A stretch of 62,787 nt of DNA from Polyangia bacterium (lineage in GTDB: Bacteria > Myxococcota_A > Polyangia > Polyangiales > Polyangiaceae): positions 1-62,787 of the forward strand of contig JAUHZF010000009.1 in assembly GCA_030426145.1 (NCBI GenBank), in the 5' to 3' direction. The notes beneath the pieces are model-generated. The model was not told the DNA's origin. It worked only from the letters and a program-made list of their open reading frames with translations, and ran no database searches. A program made the position numbers and the translations under genes. How positions within the stretch are numbered: position 1 is the stretch's first letter; every line of letters begins with the position of its first letter. Below are positions 22,186-31,475 of this stretch, one piece after another.

Positions 22186-24516
22186 TCAGCCCTCCTCGAG
22201 GGCCTTCTCGATGGTTCGGCGGAGTGTTTCGCGTCGAAAGGGCTTGTCGATGCGCGCGACGAGCCCTGCCTTGCTCATCATCTCGACGTCGTGAGGGTGA
22301 TTGAAGCCGGAGCACAAGATGACCTTCACCCCGGGGTCGATCGTCTTCAGCTGTTCGAAGCACTCCCGCCCTCCCATCTCCGGCATGATCATGTCGAGAA
22401 GCACGAGGTCGATCTCATGGTGGTGGTCTCGGAACCGTTCGACGGCGTCGCGTCCGTCTGTGGCGAGCTCGACCTCGTACCCGTATCGACGGAGCATGGT
22501 CTCGGCCGTGGCTCGGACCATGGGCTCGTCGTCGACCACGAGAATGTGGCCCTTGGCGGGGGTGGCCACCACATCGACCTCAGGGTCGTCTGCCTTCGCG
22601 GCGCGAACGGATTCGAGCAAAGGTAGAAGCACCCTGAACGTAGTGCCTTGGTCGACTTCGCTGGTGGCCGTGATCGAGCCGCCGGCGCAATGGACCGCAC
22701 CGTAGACGGCGGCCAGACCGAGTCCGGTTCCCTTCTGAGGGCCCTTGGTCGTGAAGAAGGGCTCGAAGATGCGCTCGAGCACATCGGGCGGGATACCGTG
22801 GCCGGTGTCGCTCACCTCTATGGCGACGTAGCGGCCTTCGGTGACGTCGAATGGACTGACCTCACACTCAGCAGCGCTCAGCGTCACCGGGTGCGTATGC
22901 ACGGTGAGCCTGCCTCCGTTCGGCATCGACTGTGCGGCGTTGATGCCGAGGTTGATGAAGGAACTCTGGAGCTGCATGGGGTCTCCCTCCACCATGCTCT
23001 GCTCCGCGTCGAGCTTGGTCTCGATGGTGACGTGTGGGCCGACCGTGCGACGTAGGATGCCGAGCGCATCGCCTAGAACGTCGTGCACGTCGAACTGAAT
23101 CATGCGCGCCGGCTCTTTCCTCGCGAAGGAAAGAAGCTGCCCGGTGAGCTCGGCGGCCTGCTCTGAGCTTCGAACGATGATGCTGACCAGCTCCCTGGCG
23201 TCTTCCGAATCTTCGATATGGTCGGCCAAGAGCTCTGCGGAGCCCATGATCCCCGTCAAGACGTTGTTGAAGTCGTGCGCGACGCCGCCTGCGAGCTGGC
23301 CGATGGCCTCCATCTTCTCGGATTGGCGCAGTCGCTCCTGAAGCGCGTACTCGTTGGTGACGTCGCGAAACACGAGCACGACGCCCACCGTCTCACCGTC
23401 CTCGGCGCGTATGGGAGCGCCAGAGTCGGCGATCTGGTGCTCGACGCCCTCGCGGCTGATCAACACGGTGTGGTTGGCGAGCCCGACCACTCCATTGGTG
23501 CGCAGCACCTTCTCCACCGGATTGTCTACCGTTTCGCGCGAGTAGAGATTGACGATTCGGAACACCTCGCTCAGCGGCTGTCCCGTGGCATCGGCGATGG
23601 GCCAGCCCGTGAGCTTCTCGGCGACCGGGTTCATCCGCACCACGCACCCGTCGACGTCGGTGGCGATGACGGCGTCACCGATGGAGTCGAGGGTGACGCG
23701 TAGATTCTCTGCGTTGCGCTGGCGTTCGGCCTCGGCCTGCTTGCGTTCGGTGATGTCCTGAACCGTTCCTCGCATCGCGACGAGGTCGTCGCTCTCGTAG
23801 ATCCCACGAAAGGTGGATTGGTAGTAGCCGACGCTGCCGTCGGGGCGGAGGAAGCGCTGCTCGTAGGAGCCCGGTGCGCGACTCTCGATCGCTTTCTGGA
23901 TGAGCTCGCGGTCTCGCTTTTGATCCTCAGGCCAGGGGGATAAGGCGAGGATGGAGTCGATCTGTGGGGTGAAGGTATGCCGGTCGAGCCGGAAGATCTT
24001 GAACACCTCGTCGGACCAGTCGACCTCGCCGGTGTGCACGTTCCACCACCAGCTCCCAATACGCGCGAGCTGCTTGGCCTCCTTCAAGCGCTGTATGGTC
24101 GCTTTGAGCTCGCGTTCGGCGTGGCGTTGGGCCGTGATCGACCGACACACGAAGAGCAGGCCTCCACGTTCCGATTCGGGATCGGGAACCACGCGGACGG
24201 CGAGCTCGAGGTGCGCGCCGTCGGCAGTCTTCAGGCGGAGCGTGCCGGTCGCGGTGCCTTCGTGTTCGGCCGTGAGCTGGGCCCGCCACCAGGCCAGGCC
24301 CTTGGCGTCGAGCATGCCCTCGAAGTGGGCGCGGAGGTCCTGCGGTGCGAAGTCGTCGAACCCCAGCAACCGCCGGAAGTAGGCGTCGGAGGTCAGCTTT
24401 CCATCGCTGGGGTCCCACGCCAGGAAGCCGGCGCGGGCGTCTTCTTGCAGGAGCCGCAACAGCTCCTCTGCACGGTGAGGCAACCCCATGCCCTCGTCTT
24501 CTCGGTCCCCGTCCAT
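22186..24516 (-). CDS. Hybrid sensor histidine kinase with PAS domains and C-terminal receiver
   Basis: A 776-residue soluble sensor (no membrane segment). Order: three PAS/PAC modules (about 15-130, 135-265, 275-395), HisKA with GGVAHDFNNVL (phospho-acceptor His 414), HATPase with N-box NLGINAAQS, DTGHGIPPD and GTGLGLAAVYG, then a receiver domain (about 655-770) with Asp 708 in LLDMIMP and the Lys in RIDKPF. This is the His kinase class with an attached receiver common in myxobacteria. The cue may be cytosolic redox or ligand; no heme or flavin signature was identified. It sits downstream of the bsh/SSS operon on the same strand after a 77-base gap; no response-regulator partner with an output domain is adjacent. 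Confidence 0.93.
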   Translation of the reverse strand: MDGDREDEGMGLPHRAEELLRLLQEDARAGFLAWDPSDGKLTSDAYFRRLLGFDDFAPQDLRAHFEGMLDAKGLAWWRAQLTAEHEGTATGTLRLKTADGAHLELAVRVVPDPESERGGLLFVCRSITAQRHAERELKATIQRLKEAKQLARIGSWWWNVHTGEVDWSDEVFKIFRLDRHTFTPQIDSILALSPWPEDQKRDRELIQKAIESRAPGSYEQRFLRPDGSVGYYQSTFRGIYESDDLVAMRGTVQDITERKQAEAERQRNAENLRVTLDSIGDAVIATDVDGCVVRMNPVAEKLTGWPIADATGQPLSEVFRIVNLYSRETVDNPVEKVLRTNGVVGLANHTVLISREGVEHQIADSGAPIRAEDGETVGVVLVFRDVTNEYALQERLRQSEKMEAIGQLAGGVAHDFNNVLTGIMGSAELLADHIEDSEDARELVSIIVRSSEQAAELTGQLLSFARKEPARMIQFDVHDVLGDALGILRRTVGPHVTIETKLDAEQSMVEGDPMQLQSSFINLGINAAQSMPNGGRLTVHTHPVTLSAAECEVSPFDVTEGRYVAIEVSDTGHGIPPDVLERIFEPFFTTKGPQKGTGLGLAAVYGAVHCAGGSITATSEVDQGTTFRVLLPLLESVRAAKADDPEVDVVATPAKGHILVVDDEPMVRATAETMLRRYGYEVELATDGRDAVERFRDHHHEIDLVLLDMIMPEMGGRECFEQLKTIDPGVKVILCSGFNHPHDVEMMSKAGLVARIDKPFRRETLRRTIEKALEEG

Positions 24517-24593
24517 CTACGCCGTGCCCGAGACCTTTCTACCCTCGTGGAAAAGAGCCGTCGAGCAAGGCCACACACCGGCCCGCGTAGGCG

Positions 24594-26264
24594 TCAGCTC
24601 GCTCTGGCCATCAAGGGCTGGAGCAGCGAGGCGACGACCACGGTGATGGCGCAGCCGATGACGTTGAACCAGAGAAAGCCGAGGTCGGTCAGAACGAAGG
24701 CGACGAGCACCGAGCCTTGGGCGACGAGGCCCCCGACCAGCACGGCCCGCGCGCCCACGCGTCGGAGGAAGAAAGCCACCACGAAGAGGCCGAGCACCGT
24801 GCCGTAGAAGAGGGAGCCGAGCACGTTCACGGCTTCGATGAGGTTGTCGAAGAGGTCGGCGACGGAGGCGAAGGTGAGGGCGACGAGGCCCCAGACCACG
24901 GTGAAGACCTTGGTCGCGCGCACGCCGGCGGCGCCGGCGTCCCCTGGGTGTCGCAACCTCTGATAGAGGTCGACCGCGCAGGTGGTGGCCAGGGCGTTGA
25001 GCTCGCTCGCGATCGAGCTCATCGCGGCCGACATGATGACGGCCACCAAGAGCCCAACCAGACCGGCGGGGAGGTACTGGAGCACGAAGGAGATGAAGAC
25101 GAAGTCACCGTCCTGCGTCTCGGCGTCTCCTTCGGCGGCGGTGATGGCGTCGCGCGTCTGTTTGCGCGCGGCGGTCACGGCTGCATCGGCTTCGGCGAAG
25201 CGAGCCCGCGCGCCAGTGTCGGCAGCCTCACCCCTGAGCTCCGCGAGGGCGGCTTCTGCCGCCCGTTTGCGCTCGGCCGCAGCCTCGTCGAAGCGTTGCT
25301 CTGCTTGGGCCACCTCGGCTGGCGCTGCGGCCCGGGCCCGGGCGAGGGTGCTCGGGTTGAAGAAGGCGGGGGCGGGGACGAAGACGTAGAACACGTAGAG
25401 CAGCACCCCCACGAAGAGGATGAGGAACTGCATGGGGATCTTGAAGACCCCGTTGAACAGAAGGCCGATCCGACCCGATGCGCTGGACTTGCCGCCGAGG
25501 TAGCGCGCCACTTGGGACTGGTCGGTGCCGAAGTAGGACAGGGCGAGGAAGAAGCCGCCGGCGATGCCGGACCAGATGTTGTAGCGGCTGTTCCACGACA
25601 GGTGCGTGTCCACCACCTTCATGCGTCCGGTGGCGCCTGCGAGGCTGGCCACCTCGTGCAGCGATGTGGGGAGCTGGCCGTAGAGATAGCCCCCGGCGAC
25701 GAACATCCCGAGCAGGATGATCACCATCTGGAGCTTCTGCGTCTGGCTCACCGCCTTGCTGCCCCCCGACACGGTGTAGCCGATGACCGTGACGCCGATG
25801 ATGAGGTTCGTCACGAAGAGCGGCCAGCCGAGGATGGTGGCGAGGATGATCGACGGCGCGTAGATGGTGATCCCCGCGGCCAGGCCGCGTTGGATGAGGA
25901 ACAGCAGCGCCCCCAGGGTGCGGACGCGAACGTCGAAGCGCTGCTCGAGGTATTCGTAGGCGGTGTAGACCTTCAGTCGGTAGAAGATGGGGACGAAGAC
26001 CGCGCTGACCACGATGAGGGCAAGCGGCTGGCCGAAGTAGAACTGCACGAAGCCCATGCCCTCCTCGAAGGCGAGCCCCGGCACGGACAAGAAGGTGATG
26101 GCGCTGGCCTGGGTGGCCATCACCGAAAGACCAATGGTGTGCCACGGCAGGTCGTCCCCCGCGCGGAGGTAGTCCTTCGCGTTGGCGCGGCGCGTGCGCC
26201 ACACCCCGAGACCGACGATGGCACTCAGGGTCGCGACGAGGACGAACCAATCGATGCGCGTCAC
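24594..26264 (-). CDS. Sodium:solute symporter (SSS family) with coiled-coil insertion
   Basis: A 556-residue membrane transporter with about 13 predicted transmembrane helices. SSS features include DLPWHTIGLSVMATQASAITF, the YTAYEYLEQRF loop and ALSYFGTDQSQVARYL. Between helices there is an unusual Ala/Glu/Lys/Arg-rich segment (about residues 305-390) that should form a soluble helical hairpin. GTG start at 26264 overlaps the stop of the PIG-L gene (GTGA), so it is part of the bshC-bshA-PIG-L operon. Substrate unknown; the operon suggests a sugar, amino acid or thiol-conjugate product. Confidence 0.92.
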   Translation of the reverse strand: MTRIDWFVLVATLSAIVGLGVWRTRRANAKDYLRAGDDLPWHTIGLSVMATQASAITFLSVPGLAFEEGMGFVQFYFGQPLALIVVSAVFVPIFYRLKVYTAYEYLEQRFDVRVRTLGALLFLIQRGLAAGITIYAPSIILATILGWPLFVTNLIIGVTVIGYTVSGGSKAVSQTQKLQMVIILLGMFVAGGYLYGQLPTSLHEVASLAGATGRMKVVDTHLSWNSRYNIWSGIAGGFFLALSYFGTDQSQVARYLGGKSSASGRIGLLFNGVFKIPMQFLILFVGVLLYVFYVFVPAPAFFNPSTLARARAAAPAEVAQAEQRFDEAAAERKRAAEAALAELRGEAADTGARARFAEADAAVTAARKQTRDAITAAEGDAETQDGDFVFISFVLQYLPAGLVGLLVAVIMSAAMSSIASELNALATTCAVDLYQRLRHPGDAGAAGVRATKVFTVVWGLVALTFASVADLFDNLIEAVNVLGSLFYGTVLGLFVVAFFLRRVGARAVLVGGLVAQGSVLVAFVLTDLGFLWFNVIGCAITVVVASLLQPLMARAS

Positions 26265-28792
26265 GCCGCGTACCGACGGGTCAGGAGCCAGAAGCTCCCG
26301 ATGAGCACGAGCAGGATGACGAGCACCACCCCGTAGAGGTTGCGCCAGCGCCGGCCCACGGGCGGCGGCTCGTCGGCAGAAGTGGAATGGTCTTTGGGGG
26401 TCAAGAGGTTCACCATCAAGCGGTGGGCGCCGGGCACACCGGCGGGAAACTGGCGAAAGAGCGAGAGGCCGCAGTAGATGACCCGGCCGCTGCCGTGGTC
26501 GGCGACCAACAGCGCGCCCTGCTCGGGGTCTTCTCCGGGGTCGGCGAGCGACAGCAATGGGGTGACCTTGGCTTCGTCCCAGGAGGCGCCGAAGTAGAGG
26601 CCACGCTCTTGCACCCAACCGTCGAAGTCTTCTTTCCCGAGCGCGTGCGGATACGTGAGCAAGGGATGGTCCGGCTTCAGCATGGTGACGGTAGCCGTCT
26701 CATCCGTCACCCGTCCTCGCCCGAGCTTCATGGCGTAGGGGAGGAGCGAGACATCGAGGTCGTGCCCTCGCGGCTTGGTGACGTATTGCACCACCACCGT
26801 GCCCCCGGCTTCGGCGAAGGTGAAGAGCCGGTCGTGGTGCTTGCGCAGCGCTTCGCGGGTGTTGAAGGCACGCACGCCGACCACGATGGCGTCGAATCGC
26901 GAGAGGTCGCCGTGGGCCAGAGCTTCGTCGTCGAGGTCTTCGACCTTCATGCCCAAACGACGGAGCCCGTCCGCGACCTCGTCGCCGGGGCCGGCCACAT
27001 GACCGACCACGAGGCCCTCGGGCACGGTGACCGTGGCTGCGGTCAGCGCGACCTCGGCGGGGAGCAAGACGGTGCGCTCCGGCACGTGGGGGTGGAGCAT
27101 CGGGTGTTCGGCCCAGCTCGCGCCGCCGGCCGTGATGCGCAGGCGCCCCGGAGACGCGTTCTGTTCTGCCGTCACCGTGAGGAGCACCTCTTGGTCTTTG
27201 TCGACCGACAGGGATGCGGGGGTCACCGTGTAGCCCTCGGGGGCTTGGAAGGTCACGGTGCCGGGCTTGCGCACCCGGAGCGAGACGCGCAGCTGGGTCT
27301 CCTGGTTGCCGGTGCGCAAGACCAGGAGCGACTTGGCGGCCGGGGTCGCGCTGATGGCAGGGAGGATCTCGACGTCGCGATGAAGCTCACCACGAACGCG
27401 GTCGACCCTGACCTGACGCACGGGCACCGTCACCTTCAGCTCGGTGCCTGCGATGGCGAGGGTGAGCTCTGCGGCGAGGGATGGCGGGGCGAGCGGGACC
27501 TCGGGGTCGCCCTCACCGCGGTAGCGACCGGGGCCAGGTGACGCGATCAGCCAGGGCATGCGCGAGGGGGGCGTCGCTTTGGGGACCGTGACTGCGAGCT
27601 TCTCCACGTGGGGCTGAACGCCGAGCTCGACGTCGGGGCGAGCCTTCGCGTCGAGCAGCGCGACCGAGGTGAGCCACACCGGGGTCGTGCCGCGCCGCAA
27701 CACCGTCAGCTCTACCTCCGTGGCGTCGCCAGCCACGATGTCGGCTTCCGGAGCGCGTGCCTCGAGCAGCAGCCCGCTGGCCGCGATGAGCAGGGTCGCG
27801 ATCTCGTCGTGGGCCCATCGACGCAGACCTTCATCCGCGACGTCGTCCAGGGCCGCGAGCGCCTCGGTGAGCGGCGCCACGATGTCGCCGGGGGATTCGG
27901 GACGATAGGCGTCGCGAGCTCGCTTCAGGGCGCGTCCCACTGCCTCTCCGCCCTCGACGTCGGACCAGGTGGTGGGGATGTTCTCGAGCAGGTCGGTCTC
28001 GGCGCGCTCGCCTGCGATGTGGCGAAAGCGGTCCTCTTCGGGGCCGAAGCGACGCGCGGCTCCGAAACCCTGGCTCTTGTGCATGCTGCGGCTCGCAGCG
28101 GCGATCTCGCCGTGGGACTCGCCCGTGATGGGGTCGTAGCCGCCGATGTCGACGACGAGGTCGTCCTCGCGAACCTCCTCGGGCATGAAGCGGTCGGGCA
28201 CGTTGAAGACCAATCGTTTGCCCTGCCACGGGGCGACCCGCTCGAGCTGCTCGGGGAAGCGCTTCGGATCGGCGGCGGCTTCGAAGGCCTCGCGGGCGAG
28301 GATGGCCGAGGCGAGGTGGTGTCCGTGGGTGGAGCCTTCTTCGGGGAAGCGCGTGATCACGAGATGGGGCCGGAAGCGCCGCATCGCCCAAACCACGTCG
28401 CCGAGGGTCTGTTCGTGGCCCCAAACCTTCAGCGCTTCGTCCGAGCGCTTCGAGTAGCCGAAGTCGCGAGCTCGTGTGAACAGTTGTTCTGCGCCATCGA
28501 TCTTGCGGGCCTCGAGTAGCTCGTGGGTGCGGATGACCCCCATCAGCGGGGATTGTTCACTGCCGATGAGGTTCTGCCCGCCGTCGCCGCGGGTCAGCGA
28601 AAGGTACGCGGTGCGCACTTGGCGGCCATGCGTGAAGTAGGTGAGGAGCTGGGTGTTCTCGTCGTCCGGGTGGGCTGCGACGTAGAGCACCCGGGCTGGC
28701 GTGAGCAGCCGGTCGAGGCGGTGTGGTAGCTCGGCGGCGTGCACCTGCACGACCGACCAGAGCACCGAAGCGAGGATCATTTCCGACATCAT
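26261..28792 (-). CDS. Large PIG-L family deacetylase (BshB-like N-terminal domain)
   Basis: An 843-residue protein with a signal-like N-terminus (MILASVLWSVVQVHAA), a LmbE/PIG-L zinc deacetylase domain (about 20-260: AAHPDDENTQ, and THGHH as third ligand), a long beta-rich middle (about 370-600), a glutamine-amidotransferase-like domain (about 610-800: VVGVRAFNTREAL, GGTVVVQYV) and a C-terminal membrane helix (LYGVVLVILLVLIGSFWLL). Small BshB enzymes that deacetylate GlcNAc-malate are only about 230 residues. It lies between bshA and the symporter in a coupled operon. If exported it may act on an envelope or extracellular substrate rather than be BshB itself. Confidence 0.85.
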   Translation of the reverse strand: MMSEMILASVLWSVVQVHAAELPHRLDRLLTPARVLYVAAHPDDENTQLLTYFTHGRQVRTAYLSLTRGDGGQNLIGSEQSPLMGVIRTHELLEARKIDGAEQLFTRARDFGYSKRSDEALKVWGHEQTLGDVVWAMRRFRPHLVITRFPEEGSTHGHHLASAILAREAFEAAADPKRFPEQLERVAPWQGKRLVFNVPDRFMPEEVREDDLVVDIGGYDPITGESHGEIAAASRSMHKSQGFGAARRFGPEEDRFRHIAGERAETDLLENIPTTWSDVEGGEAVGRALKRARDAYRPESPGDIVAPLTEALAALDDVADEGLRRWAHDEIATLLIAASGLLLEARAPEADIVAGDATEVELTVLRRGTTPVWLTSVALLDAKARPDVELGVQPHVEKLAVTVPKATPPSRMPWLIASPGPGRYRGEGDPEVPLAPPSLAAELTLAIAGTELKVTVPVRQVRVDRVRGELHRDVEILPAISATPAAKSLLVLRTGNQETQLRVSLRVRKPGTVTFQAPEGYTVTPASLSVDKDQEVLLTVTAEQNASPGRLRITAGGASWAEHPMLHPHVPERTVLLPAEVALTAATVTVPEGLVVGHVAGPGDEVADGLRRLGMKVEDLDDEALAHGDLSRFDAIVVGVRAFNTREALRKHHDRLFTFAEAGGTVVVQYVTKPRGHDLDVSLLPYAMKLGRGRVTDETATVTMLKPDHPLLTYPHALGKEDFDGWVQERGLYFGASWDEAKVTPLLSLADPGEDPEQGALLVADHGSGRVIYCGLSLFRQFPAGVPGAHRLMVNLLTPKDHSTSADEPPPVGRRWRNLYGVVLVILLVLIGSFWLLTRRYAA

Positions 28793-28808
28793 GGTTCGAG
28801 CGTCGATC

Positions 28809-29978
28809 TCAGCGGGACGAGCGAGGCACTGCCTCGGCGAGCGTGGAGCGGAGCAGCGTGCGGTAGATGGCCGTGTAACCGTCGAGCGCGCGCTCGGGGC
28901 TGAAGGCGATGGCGCTGTGGCGTGCCTGTTCGGCGGCTTCGCGCCAGGCGGCATCATCGGCGAGCAGCTCGAGGGCCGCTTTCGTCATGGCGTCGACGTC
29001 GCCGACAGCCGTCAGCTTGCCTGCGCCAGCTCCGACCACCTCGGGGAGGCCACCCACCCGGCTCCCGATGACCGGTACCCCGCAGGCCATGGACTCGAGG
29101 GCCGCGAGGCCAAAGCTCTCCTGCTCGCTGGGAAGCAGGGCGAGGTGGGCGCGGGCGAGCCAGCTCTCGACGTCGGAGCGTGCTCCGGGGGCCTCGACGT
29201 CGTCGGAGAGGCCGAGGGCATCGAGCCGCGCCAGCGCGTCGGCCCGAAGAGGACCGTCGCCCACGAGCAGCAAGCGGGCCTCCCGCGCTCGGCGCACCTC
29301 GGCGAAGACCGAGACGACGTCGTCGATGCGCTTCACGGGGCGGAAGTTGGACGCGTGCACCAGCACCGGGGGGGCCGCGGACGGGGCTGGGCGCGCGGGG
29401 GCGGGGCAGAACCGCTCGGCGTCGACGAAGTTGGGCACCACCTCCACCTCGAGGGACGGGGCCGAGAGGTGCAGGAGCTGTTGGCGCAGGTGTCGCGAGG
29501 GCACGGTGATCGCGCTCGCTCGACGAAGCGCGAGCTGCAGCATGGGCCGGTAGTCGGCTTCGAGACCCAGCGGCAGCACATCCGAGCCATGAAGGGTAGC
29601 GACCCAGGGCGGGGCCCCGGCGCCGAGGAGCTGCGAGGCGAGCTCGGTCGCGACGGCGTAGGGGAGTGCGAAGTGGGCGTGGATGATGTCGAGCTCGTGC
29701 CGTTCGGCCACGGCGGCGATCCGGCTCGCGAGGGCGATGGTCCAGGGCGGGGTGCGAAACATCGCGTGGGGCGTCGGATCCACGACGTGCACCGTCACCC
29801 CTGGATCGAGCGCACGAAAGGGACGGCCAGGGGTGATGAAGTGCACCTCGTGACCCTGCGCGGCCAAGGCCGAGGCGAGCTCGACCGCGACCGTGCCGCT
29901 GCCGCCGAGCTCGGCATGGGCCACCATCCCGATTCGCCACCGCTCCGGGGAGAGCTTTTCGGCTGCGATGTCCATCAT
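28809..29978 (-). CDS. bshA: Bacillithiol biosynthesis glycosyltransferase BshA
   Basis: A 389-residue GT4 glycosyltransferase. It carries the BshA-specific stretches GGSGTVAVELASAL (about 25-38), HAHFALPYA, TLHGSDVLPLG, VVPNFVDAERF and VHASNFRPVKRIDDVV, plus the GT4 EQESFGLAALE motif for the nucleotide-sugar. BshA transfers GlcNAc from UDP-GlcNAc to L-malate, the first step of bacillithiol synthesis. Its start overlaps the bshC stop (ATGA at 29975-29978). Cytosolic. Length is typical. Confidence 0.93.
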   Translation of the reverse strand: MMDIAAEKLSPERWRIGMVAHAELGGSGTVAVELASALAAQGHEVHFITPGRPFRALDPGVTVHVVDPTPHAMFRTPPWTIALASRIAAVAERHELDIIHAHFALPYAVATELASQLLGAGAPPWVATLHGSDVLPLGLEADYRPMLQLALRRASAITVPSRHLRQQLLHLSAPSLEVEVVPNFVDAERFCPAPARPAPSAAPPVLVHASNFRPVKRIDDVVSVFAEVRRAREARLLLVGDGPLRADALARLDALGLSDDVEAPGARSDVESWLARAHLALLPSEQESFGLAALESMACGVPVIGSRVGGLPEVVGAGAGKLTAVGDVDAMTKAALELLADDAAWREAAEQARHSAIAFSPERALDGYTAIYRTLLRSTLAEAVPRSSR

Positions 29979-31471
29979 CCGAGTTCCACCGCCCGGAGTC
30001 GTCCATCGAGCCCGGCTTCGAGCTCGTCGAGGTGGCTCTCCACCGCGCCGCGCACGGCGTCGGTCCAGGAGGTCACGCCATACCTCGCGGCGAAGTGGGG
30101 GAAGGTCAGGAGCCGTTCTTGGGGGCTGCGCCCCGGGCGGAGGCGGGCGCAGAGCGTTCCAACCCGTTCGGAACGCACCTCGTCGCGCCGGGCCCGCGCC
30201 CTGTCGACGCGTCGCGCGAGGGCCTTCGCGCCTTTTTCGACGTGGCGGCGGGTGCGTTCGACGGCACGCTCGAGGCCGAGGGACTGCAGCTCGGAGGTGA
30301 GGGGTCCGAGCTCACCGTCGATGGCCTTCAGCAGGCGCAGCTCGACCTCCTCGCCATCGGAGCCGGGGTCGTCGCTGGCGAAGCGAGCGAGCAGCGCTTC
30401 TTCGTCTTCGACCTCGGCGGCGTCGAGCCCCAGCGCATCGAGCTTGCGACGATCGGCGGGCTCGACGACCACGAACCGGCCCCGCACGATGGGCGCTGGC
30501 GCGTGGAGGCCGTACAGCTGGTGCAGCGGGGGAGCCTGCGCGACGTAGCGTGCCTCACCAGGACCCACCACGTGGGCGACGGTGGGAAGCCACCGCTCTT
30601 GGAGCATGAGGCGAAGCAGGCTCGAGGTCGAAAAGGAAAGGGGCTCGCGCTCGAGCCGATCGAGCAGCGCTTCGGTGCTCACGGCATGGTCCGCGCCAGG
30701 CCACGTCCACCCCGCATCACCATGCGTGGGACGAAACCGACCTCCGTCGGCGCCGTCGGGGTGGAAGAAGCTGAGCGAGCACTCGGGACGGGGGGCCACG
30801 CCCACGAGGTCGACGGCCTTCGCGCCTCGAAGGGTCGCTTCGGCGACCTCTTGGTGGTCGCGCAGGGCACGGCGATGAATGGAGATCGTCTCGGCGGCGA
30901 GCTCGGGGCAGCGCGGGTTGAGCACCCAGAGTCCACGCGGCCCCAGGACCTCACGCATGGCACCGCCGAAGGCTTCGACCCAGCCCGCACCCGGTCGATA
31001 GTGGCGCGCCAGCAGATCGAGGGTGGCCTCACGATAGGGGGCGCCCTCCAGGTGCTCGCCCAACGAGGCGAGGGCCGCCGACACATCTTCGGTCAGCGCG
31101 CGCTGGGCCATCGACCCGCGCGCGTCACCGGTGGCGCCGGCCGACACCGTCGCCACTTCGTCGGCCTCGTCGAGCACCGAGGCGGACGCGATCTCCCGGT
31201 GGTCGTGGTCTTCGGACTGCAACCAGAAGACGGCGATGGTCGGCTGGCCGCGTCGGGTGAGGCGTTCTGCCAGCGCGATGGCGGTGATGGCCTTGTAGAC
31301 GGAGTAGGCAGGGCCCAGAAAAAGGCCGACCTGTTGTCCCGTCACCACGACCCCCAGCTCGGGCGACGACAGCACGTCATCATCCAGCTGGGGGTTCTGG
31401 GCGGCGAGGGCCGCGCGCAGCGTGGGCTCGAGGCTTCGCCGCGCGTGATCGGGAAACACCAGGGGCGTCAC
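29975..31471 (-). CDS. bshC: Putative cysteine ligase BshC
   Basis: A 498-residue protein of the BshC family, which is proposed to add cysteine to glucosaminyl-malate in the last step of bacillithiol synthesis. Family hallmarks: VVVTGQQVGLFLGPAYSVYKAI near residue 41, the FWLQSEDHDHREI segment (about 102-114), and a C-terminal coiled-coil rich in Arg/Glu (about 395-450). GTG start at 31471. It lies four bases after the DUF2911 gene and overlaps bshA, so all three are one transcription unit. Confidence 0.94.
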   Translation of the reverse strand: MTPLVFPDHARRSLEPTLRAALAAQNPQLDDDVLSSPELGVVVTGQQVGLFLGPAYSVYKAITAIALAERLTRRGQPTIAVFWLQSEDHDHREIASASVLDEADEVATVSAGATGDARGSMAQRALTEDVSAALASLGEHLEGAPYREATLDLLARHYRPGAGWVEAFGGAMREVLGPRGLWVLNPRCPELAAETISIHRRALRDHQEVAEATLRGAKAVDLVGVAPRPECSLSFFHPDGADGGRFRPTHGDAGWTWPGADHAVSTEALLDRLEREPLSFSTSSLLRLMLQERWLPTVAHVVGPGEARYVAQAPPLHQLYGLHAPAPIVRGRFVVVEPADRRKLDALGLDAAEVEDEEALLARFASDDPGSDGEEVELRLLKAIDGELGPLTSELQSLGLERAVERTRRHVEKGAKALARRVDRARARRDEVRSERVGTLCARLRPGRSPQERLLTFPHFAARYGVTSWTDAVRGAVESHLDELEAGLDGRLRAVELG

Positions 31472-31475
31472 CGCG

